From contig NZ_CP128361.1 in NCBI RefSeq assembly GCF_030345075.1, forward strand, positions 1,674,001 to 1,738,000: a stretch of DNA of 64,000 bases, in the 5' to 3' direction. Below the pieces are notes generated by a model. That model was not told the DNA's origin, did not search any database, and worked only from the letters and a program-made list of their open reading frames with translations. Of this stretch, positions 8,020 to 15,625 are shown in pieces (position 1 is the stretch's first letter; the number at the start of each line of letters is the position of its first letter). This stretch comes from Solwaraspora sp. WMMA2065. Lineage in GTDB: Bacteria > Actinomycetota > Actinomycetes > Mycobacteriales > Micromonosporaceae. Position numbers and translations under genes: made by a program.

Positions 8020-9419
8020 AGGTCACTCCTGTTCGACGGGGCCGGGGACATCAGGGCCCGGTGCGCGCGGGCGGCCCGGCGGGCCAGGTCGGCGGCGTCG
8101 GCGGTGCGCAGCTCGGCGCGTTCGACGACCGGCCGGCCGCCGACCAGGAGCAGCTCCACCGGTGCGGGTGGGCCGAGCACCAGTGCGGCGACCGGGTCGT
8201 CGATGCCGGCGTGGCCGAGCCCGTCGACCCGCCACAGCGCGACGTCGGCGAGCTTGGCCACCTCAAGCGAGCCGATCTCGGCTGCCCGGCCCAGGCAGCG
8301 CGCGCCGCCGATGGTGCCCAACGCGAGGGCGTCGCGGGCGGTCAGCGCCGCCGGCCCGCCGCGCAGCCGGGCCGCGTACAGCGACTGGCGCAGCTCCGCG
8401 CCGAGGTGGCCGACCTCCTGGCTGGCGGCGCCGTCGACGCCCAGGCCGACCGGTACGCCGGCGGCGAGCAGATCGGTCACCCGGGCGGTGCCGGCGCCGA
8501 GCCGGGCGTTCGAGCTGGGACAGTGCGCGACGCCGGTGCCGGTGGCGCCGAGCCGGGCCACCGCCGCGTCGTCGAGGTGGACGCCGTGTGCCAGCCACAC
8601 GTCGTCGCCGAGCCAGCCGAGCTGTTCGGCGTACTGCACCGGGGTGCAGCCGTGCGTGGTCCGGCAGTACTCCTCCTCCTCGACGGTTTCGGCGAGGTGG
8701 GTGTGCAGCCGGACCCCCCGGCGGCGGGCCAGTTCGGCCGACTCGCGCATCAGCCGGGGGGTGACCGAGAACGGCGAGCAGGGGGCCACGGCGACCCGCA
8801 GCATCGACTCCGGCGCCGGGTCGTGCCAGCGGTCGATCGCCGCCTCAGTCGCGGCCAGCGCGGCGTCGGTGTCCTCCACGGTGGAGTCCGGGGGCAGCCC
8901 ACCGGCCGAGCGGCCGAGGTCCATCGAACCCCGGCAGGGATGGAACCGCAGCCCGATCCGGCGCGCGGCGTCGATCTCGGCGGCGAACAGGTCACCGCCG
9001 TCGCGGGGGAAGACGTAGTGGTGGTCGGTGCTGGTGGTGCAGCCGGACAGCGCCAGCCAGCCGAGGTTGGCCGCGGCTGCGTCATGCACCGTGTCGGCGT
9101 CCATCCGCGACCAGACCGGGTAGAGGGTGGTCAGCCAGCCGAACAGGTTCTGCTGCTGGGCCAGGCCACGGGTGGCCCACTGGTAGAGGTGGTGATGGGT
9201 GTTGACCAGGCCGGGGGTGGCCAGGCAGCCGGTGCCGTCGACCCGGCGTACCCGGCGCTGGTCCCCGCCGGTGAGCGTGTCGAGCAGGCCGGCGGGCACG
9301 TCGCCGGGGCCGACGGCGGCGATGTGGCCGTCGTCGCCGACGACGAGATGCCCGTCGCGGTGCTCGGTGCCGGCGGCGTCGACCGTGGCGACGGCGGCGC
9401 CGGTGACGACGATCACCAC
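8016..9419 (-). CDS. 8-oxoguanine / guanine deaminase-type amidohydrolase
   Basis: The protein has 467 residues and belongs to the TrzN/ATZ-GuaD amidohydrolase branch. Zinc and catalytic residues are visible: GLVNTHHHLYQW (HxH), VRLHTHLAET, WLAHGVHLDD and VGLGVDGAASQEVGHL with the active-site Asp. 8-Oxoguanine deaminase converts 8-oxoguanine to urate, so it would feed directly into the urate oxidase encoded next. GTG 9419 is used, overlapping the urate oxidase stop. Substrate choice between 8-oxoguanine, guanine and related aminopurines cannot be settled by reading; context favours a purine. Confidence 0.8.
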   Translation of the reverse strand: MVIVVTGAAVATVDAAGTEHRDGHLVVGDDGHIAAVGPGDVPAGLLDTLTGGDQRRVRRVDGTGCLATPGLVNTHHHLYQWATRGLAQQQNLFGWLTTLYPVWSRMDADTVHDAAAANLGWLALSGCTTSTDHHYVFPRDGGDLFAAEIDAARRIGLRFHPCRGSMDLGRSAGGLPPDSTVEDTDAALAATEAAIDRWHDPAPESMLRVAVAPCSPFSVTPRLMRESAELARRRGVRLHTHLAETVEEEEYCRTTHGCTPVQYAEQLGWLGDDVWLAHGVHLDDAAVARLGATGTGVAHCPSSNARLGAGTARVTDLLAAGVPVGLGVDGAASQEVGHLGAELRQSLYAARLRGGPAALTARDALALGTIGGARCLGRAAEIGSLEVAKLADVALWRVDGLGHAGIDDPVAALVLGPPAPVELLLVGGRPVVERAELRTADAADLARRAARAHRALMSPAPSNRSDL

Positions 9420-10273
9420 TGCCCCAGCTCCGGCGGCGCGTCGTCGCGGGTGACGGTGCCCTCGATCAGCCCGTACGGCCGGTCGGCGGCGACGAACACG
9501 CTGTTCGGGTTGTCCAGGCCGAACGGGCTCAGGTCGACCAGCAGGTGGTGCTTGTTCGGCAGGGCCAGCCGCACCTCCACCACGTCGGGCCGGTCGGTCA
9601 GCACCCGCTCACCCATCGCGTACAGGGTCTGCTGCAGGGACCGGCTGTAGGTGCCGACGAACGCGTCGACCAGCGCCTGCCGTACGGCCGCGTGGGCGGC
9701 GTCGAAGCCGCCGGGCGGCGCGGTGCCGGCGTAGCGCCACCGGGCGTCCACGGCGGTGGCGAGGATCCGGTCGTCGGCCTCCGGCAGGGTGGTGTACGGG
9801 TCGACGACGTAGCCCCGGAACTCCGAGTCGGTGGAGTTGAGCAGGACCAGGTCGGACAGGCCGGCGATCACCTCCGCCCGGTCGCCGTCGTAGCGGACCG
9901 TGACGGTACGGGTGGAGCCGCCGTCGCGTTCGAACGAGTGCGGCCCCAGCCGTCGCCAGTCGTACTGCTCGATGTCGACGCGGGCCCGGCTGATGCCGGG
10001 CTGGCTGTCCACGAAGTGCCGGGCCAGCAGCAGGCCGAACTCCTCGGCGCTGGCGACGCCGTGACGACGGGCGAACGCGTACACCGTGTTCTTCTGCGTG
10101 TCGGTCGGCAGCACCTGGCTGTTGTCGCCGGTGAGGTGAGTGGCGGCGAGGTCACCGGCGAGCGCGACGGAGACGTTGAGGTCGCGCAGGGTGTGCCGGT
10201 CGCCGTCCCGGTCCACCCGGACCACCCGGGTCTGCGCCTTGCCGTACCGGTTCGGCCCCAGAACGATTCCCAT
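9413..10273 (-). CDS. Urate oxidase (uricase)
   Basis: The protein has 286 residues, typical for cofactor-free uricase. Features include GPNRYGKAQTRVVRV near the start with the catalytic Lys, TGDNSQVLPTDTQKNTVY with the catalytic Thr, a VDIEQYDW segment and a KHHLLVDLSPFGLDNPN segment near the C-terminus. It oxidises urate to 5-hydroxyisourate, which is the substrate of the fused protein encoded 4 bases upstream. ATG 10273 is a clear start. Operon position and order match the reaction sequence. Confidence 0.95.
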   Translation of the reverse strand: MGIVLGPNRYGKAQTRVVRVDRDGDRHTLRDLNVSVALAGDLAATHLTGDNSQVLPTDTQKNTVYAFARRHGVASAEEFGLLLARHFVDSQPGISRARVDIEQYDWRRLGPHSFERDGGSTRTVTVRYDGDRAEVIAGLSDLVLLNSTDSEFRGYVVDPYTTLPEADDRILATAVDARWRYAGTAPPGGFDAAHAAVRQALVDAFVGTYSRSLQQTLYAMGERVLTDRPDVVEVRLALPNKHHLLVDLSPFGLDNPNSVFVAADRPYGLIEGTVTRDDAPPELGQW

Positions 10274-10277
10274 CCGG

Positions 10278-11165
10278 TCAGCTCCCTCGGTAAGTGGTGT
10301 AGCCGTACGGGCTCAGCAGCAGCGGCACGTGATGGTGGCGGGCGGCGTCGCGGACGGTGAACACCACCGGGATCTCGGTGTAGAAGGCATCCACCCCGAG
10401 CCGGTCGGCCACGTCGAACACCAGCCGGTAGGTGCCGGCGGCCCAGCCGGCGCCCGGCACCCAGTCACGCAGCCGGCCGTCGGCGTCGGTGTGTCCGGTG
10501 GCGACGGTGCGCCAGCCGCCCCCCGGGTCGGCAGCGTCGAGTCGCACGGTGATACCGGTCGCCGGGGTGCCGGTGGTGGTGTCCAGCACGTGGCTGGACA
10601 GCGGCGCCGGCCCGGCGAGGTCGTCGACGAGTCGGCGCAGGCGCAGGGCGGCGATGTCGCCGAGCTCGGTGCGGACCACGCCCTGCTCGGTGTCCGGGTC
10701 GTGGTGCAGCCGCTGCCGGGCGGCGGCCACCAGTTCCGCGGCGCCACGGCCGTTCGCGAAGATCAGGAAGCGGTACCCGAACCGCTGCTCGTAGGCGTCG
10801 TTGACCTCAGCCAGTTCGGTCGCGACGCCGGGGCCGGAAGCGACGGTGCCGGGGCCGGGGCCGGAAGCGACCGTGCCGGAAGCGGCCGTAGCCGCCGCCT
10901 GCTCGCGACGGGACCACTGGGCGTCCCGGCCGGTGCCGGTGGGCGGCCGACCGATCCGCGGGTGGACGGCGACCGCGTCGGCCACCTCCGGCCAGGGCAG
11001 CGCACCGACCTGCGCCCGCGCGGCGGCGGTCAGCGCCGCCCGGTCGGCGTACGGCCGGCCGGCCGTCACGGCGGCGGCCCAGCCGGGCGCGGCGCAGCAG
11101 CTGAGCAGCAGTTCCCGCACGTCATCGGCGGGCAGCGTGTTGAACACGTCGAGTCCGCGGTCCAA
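10278..11165 (-). CDS. Bifunctional OHCU decarboxylase - 5-hydroxyisourate hydrolase
   Basis: Two domains are fused. The N-terminal part (about 1-165) is the OHCU decarboxylase: FNTLPADDVRELL, HPRIGRPPTGTG with the catalytic His, then ELAEVNDAYEQRFGYRFLIFANGR. The C-terminal part (about 185-295) is a transthyretin-like HIU hydrolase: LSSHVLDTTTGTPATG and a C-terminal HHHVPLLLSPYGYTTYRGS with the YRG(S) signature. Together they convert hydroxyisourate to (S)-allantoin. The TTG at 11165 is preferred because AAGGGG lies 6 bases upstream; the longer frame to 11255 would run through the promoter region. It is the first gene of the catabolic operon, divergent from pucR. The domain order resembles plant allantoin synthase. 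Confidence 0.92.
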   Translation of the reverse strand: MDRGLDVFNTLPADDVRELLLSCCAAPGWAAAVTAGRPYADRAALTAAARAQVGALPWPEVADAVAVHPRIGRPPTGTGRDAQWSRREQAAATAASGTVASGPGPGTVASGPGVATELAEVNDAYEQRFGYRFLIFANGRGAAELVAAARQRLHHDPDTEQGVVRTELGDIAALRLRRLVDDLAGPAPLSSHVLDTTTGTPATGITVRLDAADPGGGWRTVATGHTDADGRLRDWVPGAGWAAGTYRLVFDVADRLGVDAFYTEIPVVFTVRDAARHHHVPLLLSPYGYTTYRGS

Positions 11166-11305
11166 TCCGGTCCCCTTTCGCTGGACAGCAGCAGTCAAGC
11201 AGTTGCGGCGAGCCGGCCGATAGCGGCGCAGGAACCAAAGACGAAACATCGTCACCGTACGGTTTTTGGAGATTCATCCAATCACCGTGACCGGAGGCGA
11301 CCCCC
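11166..11305. promoter_or_regulatory. Divergent pucR / purine-operon control region with candidate operators
   Basis: The 140-base gap between the two divergent starts must hold both promoters. A perfect inverted repeat TTGGA-GATTCA-TCCAA lies at 11266-11281, 25 bases before pucR. The minus strand of 11231-11243 reads CGTCTTTGGTTCC, which contains the CNTTGGTT core of the published Bacillus PucR box. These are plausible sites for the PucR protein encoded next door. No clear -35/-10 pair could be fixed. Confidence 0.5.
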
Positions 11306-12859
11306 GTGCTGCTGGCCGACGTGCTCGACAAGGCCCACCTGAAGCTGGTGCCGCTGACCGGCGACGACGGTCGGGACCGCACCGTCGGCCGGGTCAACGT
11401 CATCGACCTGCCCGACCCGGGCCGCTACGTGGCCACCGCAGATCTGGTGCTCACCGGCCTGATGTGGCACCAGGGGCCGGACGACTCCGAGGTCTTCGTC
11501 GCGGCGCTGGCCGCCGCCGGGGTGACCGCGCTGGGCGCGGGTGAGGCGCTGCACGGCAGCGTGCCCCGCGACCTGGTCGCCGCCTGTCGCCGGCACCGGC
11601 TACCGCTGTTCGAGGTGCCCGCCGACGTGTCGTTTCGCGACATCATCGACGACGTCCATCCGACCCTGTGGGCGCAGCGGGCCAGCTCACTGGCGGCGGT
11701 GCTGGGCCGCCAGCGCGGACTGGTCGCCGCGATGGCCGCCGGTGCCCGGCTGACCGATCTGCTGCCGACAGTGGCCGCTGCGGTCGAGACCGACTGCTGG
11801 ACGTTGACCACCAGCGGCCGGGTGGTAGCCGGCACGGCCGAGCTGGCCGATCCGGTCGCCGAGGCGCTGAGCCGTGCTTTCCTGACCGCGCAGCGGCTGC
11901 CCGCGACGGTGACGGTCGACGGCGCGCGGTTCTCCGTGTTCGGGGTTCCCGGCCGAGCCGAGCACCGGCTGGCAGCCTGGTTGGTGGCCTGCCGGGGCGC
12001 GCTCGACACACTGCCCGGCACGGTCGACGAACTGACCAGCGTGGTGGCGCTCGAACGGGCGCACCTGGACGAGGCCGCCCGGGTGGAGGCGCGGCTGGCC
12101 GGCCAACTGCGAACGGCGCTGCGGGCGCCGGGGGACCTCGCCGGGCTGCGGGCCGCGCTGCTGGCCGCCCGGCTCGACCCGGATGCCACGTTCGTCGCGG
12201 TCGCCGCCACGCTGGACGAGATGCGCGCACCGGCGACGCTGACCGTCGCCGTGGTCGACGAGTTCCTCAGCCGGCTGGCACCCGACCGGGCGGTCACCGT
12301 CCTCGAACCCGACCTGCCCTGCGGAGCGCTCGCCGTGCTGGCGCTGGCTCCGCAGGCCGCCGGCACCATAGGGTCGGCACTGGTCGCCGCCGCCGACCGG
12401 ATGGTGCCGGGACTGCGCGGCGGCCGGCTCGTCCTGGGCGTCTCCGCCGCCAGCGTGGGTGCCGCCGGGCTGGGCGGAGCGGTCGAAGAGGCGTTGCACG
12501 CGCACCGTTCCGCCACCAGCACCGCGACCGGTCCGGTCAGTGTGGTGGCCGCCGGTGAGTTGGCGTCGCATTCACTGCTGCTGGCCGGGGTGCCGGCCGG
12601 CACCCGGCAGGGGTTCCGCAGTCGGCTGCTCGGGCCGGTCGAGGAGTACGACCGGGCGCACCATGCCGACCTGCTGCGTACGCTGTCGGTCTTTCTCGAC
12701 TGTGACGGATCGTGGAGCCGCTGCGCGCAACGGCTCCACGTCCATGTCAACACGTTGCGGTACCGGATCGGCCGGATCGAGCAGTTGACCGGCCGGGACC
12801 TCGGCCGGTTCGAGGACCGGGTGGACTTCTTCCTGGCGTTGCGGCTCACCGCCGACTGA
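11306..12859 (+). CDS. pucR: PucR family transcriptional regulator of purine catabolism
   Basis: The protein has 517 residues. The N-terminal 120 residues match the PucR ligand-sensing domain (MLLADVLDKAHLKLVPLTG, GEALHGSVPRDLVAACRRHRLP). The C-terminus is the PucR-type helix-turn-helix: WSRCAQRLHVHVNTLRYRI followed by RIEQLTGRDL. GTG 11306 follows GGAGG at 11293-11297. It is divergent from the urate-to-allantoate operon and is most likely its local regulator, as in other bacteria; whether it activates or represses is not visible. Confidence 0.92.
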   Translation: MLLADVLDKAHLKLVPLTGDDGRDRTVGRVNVIDLPDPGRYVATADLVLTGLMWHQGPDDSEVFVAALAAAGVTALGAGEALHGSVPRDLVAACRRHRLPLFEVPADVSFRDIIDDVHPTLWAQRASSLAAVLGRQRGLVAAMAAGARLTDLLPTVAAAVETDCWTLTTSGRVVAGTAELADPVAEALSRAFLTAQRLPATVTVDGARFSVFGVPGRAEHRLAAWLVACRGALDTLPGTVDELTSVVALERAHLDEAARVEARLAGQLRTALRAPGDLAGLRAALLAARLDPDATFVAVAATLDEMRAPATLTVAVVDEFLSRLAPDRAVTVLEPDLPCGALAVLALAPQAAGTIGSALVAAADRMVPGLRGGRLVLGVSAASVGAAGLGGAVEEALHAHRSATSTATGPVSVVAAGELASHSLLLAGVPAGTRQGFRSRLLGPVEEYDRAHHADLLRTLSVFLDCDGSWSRCAQRLHVHVNTLRYRIGRIEQLTGRDLGRFEDRVDFFLALRLTAD

Positions 12860-12893
12860 GACCCGTGTGCCGCAGGCCCGGGTGCCGCAGGCC

Positions 12894-13991
12894 CTACACC
12901 GCGGCGTGGATCGAGCCCCGGCCTGCGGTCAGCCGTCCGCCGTCGCGGCCGCTGCGGGCCGCCACGATCTCGGCGGCGATGCTGACCGCGGTCTCCTCCG
13001 GGGTCACCGCCCCCAGGTCCAGCCCGATCGGCGCGCAGAGCCGAGCCAACGCGGCCGGCGGCACCCCGACGGCACCTAGCCGGGCCGCCCGGTCGGCGGC
13101 GCTGCGCCGTGACCCCATCGCCCCGATGTAGGCCAGCGGCAGGTCGAGGGCGGTCCGCAGCAGCGGTACGTCGAACTTCGGGTCGTGGGTGAGTACGCAG
13201 AGCACCGTACGCGGGTCGATCCGACCGGCGGCGGCCTCGGCCCTCAGGTAGCGGTGCGGCCAGTCGACGACCACGTCGTCGGCGTCCGGAAACCTCTGCC
13301 GGGTGGTGAAGACCGCTCGGGCGTCGCAGATCGTCACCCGGTAGCCGAGGAACCGGCCCTGCCGGGCGAGCGCGGCGGTGAAATCGGTCGCCCCGCAAAT
13401 GATCATCCGGGGCGGCGGCAGGATGCCGCGGACCAGCAGGGTGGTGCCGGCGGCGGGCTGGGCGAGCGTGGTCCGCCCGGTGTCCAGCGCCGGGCGGGCG
13501 ACCCGGACCGCAGCCGCGTCCAGCGTCGGCCCGCCGAGCGAACCCCACTGACCTTCGGCGTCGACCAGCAGCCAACGACCCTGGCTGGCTGGCGGCCCGG
13601 TGAGGCAGGTGACCACCGCGACCGGGCGGGCAGCCCGGGTCGCCGCATGCAGCCGCTCCAGCTGCGGCACGCTGTCGCGGTCCACCCGCTGCACGTACAC
13701 CTCGATGGTGCCGCCGCAGGTCAGCCCGGGCTCGACGAGCTCGTCGCCAGGGTCGCCGAAGCGCGCCAGCCGCCCCTCGCCGGTGTCCAGCACGGTACGA
13801 CACAGCTGGTAGATGGCGGCCTCGACGCAACCGGCCGAGACGCTTCCGGTGACCGTGCCGTCCGGGGCCACGAGCATACTCGTGCCCGGTGGCCGGGGTG
13901 CGCTGCCGGCGGTGGCGGTCACCGTCGCGACGGCCGCCTGCTCACCGGCGTACCACCAGCGCATCGCCTCGTCGAGGACCGGCCCGTTCAT
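12894..13991 (-). CDS. xdhC: XdhC/CoxI family molybdenum-cofactor maturation protein
   Basis: The protein has 365 residues. The N-terminal XdhC/CoxI domain shows TATAGSAPRPPGTSM and GSVSAGCVEAAIYQ; the C-terminal Rossmann-like domain has RMIICGATDFTAALA, VLTHDPKFDVPLL and YIGAMGSRRS. XdhC binds the molybdenum cofactor and promotes its sulfuration and insertion into xanthine dehydrogenase. Its start overlaps the upstream nucleotidyltransferase stop (ATGA). It is convergent with pucR and lies next to the xanthine dehydrogenase genes, which supports the assignment. Confidence 0.9.
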   Translation of the reverse strand: MNGPVLDEAMRWWYAGEQAAVATVTATAGSAPRPPGTSMLVAPDGTVTGSVSAGCVEAAIYQLCRTVLDTGEGRLARFGDPGDELVEPGLTCGGTIEVYVQRVDRDSVPQLERLHAATRAARPVAVVTCLTGPPASQGRWLLVDAEGQWGSLGGPTLDAAAVRVARPALDTGRTTLAQPAAGTTLLVRGILPPPRMIICGATDFTAALARQGRFLGYRVTICDARAVFTTRQRFPDADDVVVDWPHRYLRAEAAAGRIDPRTVLCVLTHDPKFDVPLLRTALDLPLAYIGAMGSRRSAADRAARLGAVGVPPAALARLCAPIGLDLGAVTPEETAVSIAAEIVAARSGRDGGRLTAGRGSIHAAV

Positions 13992-14641
13992 CCGGTCGCC
14001 GCCGTCCGGGCCGAGGCGCCGCCTCCCGCGCGGAGCCGGTCGGGGTCGCGGAGCCAGTGGGGGTAGGCGAGCTGGTCCAGGTCGCCGGGCCGGTCCAGGT
14101 CGGTCGGGTCGCCCACGTCGCCGCAGGGCACCAGACGCAGCTGGTCGGGGTGGGCCCGCAGATAGTCGCGGGCGCCGGTGTCACCGGTCGCCGACGCCGC
14201 CACCGCCGTCCAGTGTTCCCGACCCAGCACCACGGGATGCCCTGGCCGCCCGTCGACGTAGCTGGCCGCGGCCAGCGTCCGCCGGTCGGCGCCGGCCGCC
14301 ACCCGGCGGACCGCCGCTGGACCAATCCCCGGCATGTCGACCAGCAGGACAGCCGCGGCGTCCGCCGGGCTGGTGCCCACCGCCGCCAGGCCGACCCGCA
14401 ACGACGAGCCCATCCCGGTGGCCCAGTCAGGGTTGACCGCCGGCACGGCGCCGGCCAGGTCGGCACTCGCACGCACCGCGTCGGCCGCCGCTCCGAGCAC
14501 CACGATCACCGGCCGGCAGCCGGCCGAGCGCAGCGTCTCGACGGCCCGGGACACCAACGGGGTCCCGTTGAGACGGACCAGCGCCTTGGGCCGACCGTAG
14601 CGGCGGCCGGCGCCGGCGGCGAGGACGATTCCGGCAAGCAC
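13988..14641 (-). CDS. MobA/MocA-like molybdenum cofactor nucleotidyltransferase
   Basis: The protein has 217 residues with the NTP-transferase fold: LAGIVLAAGAGRRYGRPKAL is the nucleotide-binding loop with the essential GRPK lysine, and LLVDMPG is the metal-binding Asp strand. This group adds CMP or GMP to molybdopterin cofactor; in xanthine dehydrogenase clusters the MocA type (cytidylyl) is usual. GTG 14641 is the only reasonable start; its ribosome site is weak. It forms a two-gene unit with xdhC, divergent from the enzyme subunits. Confidence 0.85.
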   Translation of the reverse strand: MLAGIVLAAGAGRRYGRPKALVRLNGTPLVSRAVETLRSAGCRPVIVVLGAAADAVRASADLAGAVPAVNPDWATGMGSSLRVGLAAVGTSPADAAAVLLVDMPGIGPAAVRRVAAGADRRTLAAASYVDGRPGHPVVLGREHWTAVAASATGDTGARDYLRAHPDQLRLVPCGDVGDPTDLDRPGDLDQLAYPHWLRDPDRLRAGGGASARTAATG

Positions 14642-14779
14642 CCGTCAACGATGGGCAGCGGCTGATCACCCGGTCAAGGCGCCCCGGTACGCCTTGTAGC
14701 TTCGTCCAACCACCTGCCTGATTGGCGGGTCGGGATTGTGTTCCGCCGTCATTGTCCGGGCCGGCGGCGGCATCGGACG
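14642..14779. promoter_or_regulatory. Divergent promoter region of the xanthine dehydrogenase genes
   Basis: This 138-base gap separates the two divergent units. A spaced CCAA (14706-14709) and TTGG (14722-14725) form a short inverted repeat, similar in type to the TTGGA/TCCAA element before pucR. It could be a shared operator, but the match is short and unproven. Confidence 0.3.
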
Positions 14780-15625
14780 ATGCGGACTGTGGATCTGCAT
14801 ACCGTCTCCGACGTGATCGCCGCCGACGGCGACGCCTGGCGCCCCGGCGACCGCTGGCTCGCCGGCGGCAGCTACCTGTTCTCGCAACCTCAGCCCGGGG
14901 TGCACCGGCTGCGTGACCTGACCCGGCTGCGCTGGCCGTCGATCCGGGTCGACGACGACGGGCTGGAGATCGCCGCCACGTGCACCGTCGCCGAACTCGC
15001 CCGGTTCGCCCCGCCGCCCGGTTGGAATCGGGTGACGGAGCTGGCCGCAGGCTGCTGCGACGCGTTCCTCGCCTCCCGCAAGATCTGGAACGTGGCGACC
15101 GTCGGCGGCAACATCTGCGCGGCGCTGCCGGCCGGTCCGATGACATCACTTGCGGTGGCGACCCGGGTCGAGTACCTGCTCACCGATCTGGCCGGCGGGC
15201 AGCGCCGGGTGCCCGCCGACGGGTTCATCCGCGACGTCGGTACGACGGTGCTGGACACCGGCGAGTTCCTGCGCGGCATCCGGCTACCGGCAGCGGCCGC
15301 CCGGGCCCGGTACGCGATGCGCCGGGCGTCGCTGTTCCGGCACGGCCGGTCGGCGGCGCTGGTCATCGGCTCGGTCGACCAGGACACCGGCGGGTGGACG
15401 ATGTCGGTGACCGCGGCCACCCGCCGCCCGGTGGTGCTGTCGCTGCCGGCGGCGCCGACCGGGTCCGAGTTGCTGGACCGGGTGGACGCCGGATGCGCGG
15501 CGGCCGGCTGGGTCGACGACGTGCACGGCCTGCCGCACTGGCGGCGGCACCGCACGCTGCGGATGGCCGACCAGGTCCGGGTCGAACTGGCCGCGGCCGG
15601 CACCGACGGAGAGTGCAGCCGGTGA
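14780..15625 (+). CDS. Xanthine dehydrogenase FAD-binding subunit
   Basis: The protein has 281 residues from ATG 14780 (MRTVDLHTV). It matches the CoxM/XdhB FAD domain: DRWLAGGSYLFS is the first FAD loop, and KIWNVATVGGNICAALPAGP is the second, with the canonical TVGGN. It passes electrons from the FeS clusters to NAD or another acceptor. The stop overlaps the GTG of the next gene (GTGA), so the subunits are coupled. Compared with typical FAD subunits, the first loop is SYLFS rather than the common GTDL-like form. Confidence 0.9.
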   Translation: MRTVDLHTVSDVIAADGDAWRPGDRWLAGGSYLFSQPQPGVHRLRDLTRLRWPSIRVDDDGLEIAATCTVAELARFAPPPGWNRVTELAAGCCDAFLASRKIWNVATVGGNICAALPAGPMTSLAVATRVEYLLTDLAGGQRRVPADGFIRDVGTTVLDTGEFLRGIRLPAAAARARYAMRRASLFRHGRSAALVIGSVDQDTGGWTMSVTAATRRPVVLSLPAAPTGSELLDRVDAGCAAAGWVDDVHGLPHWRRHRTLRMADQVRVELAAAGTDGECSR

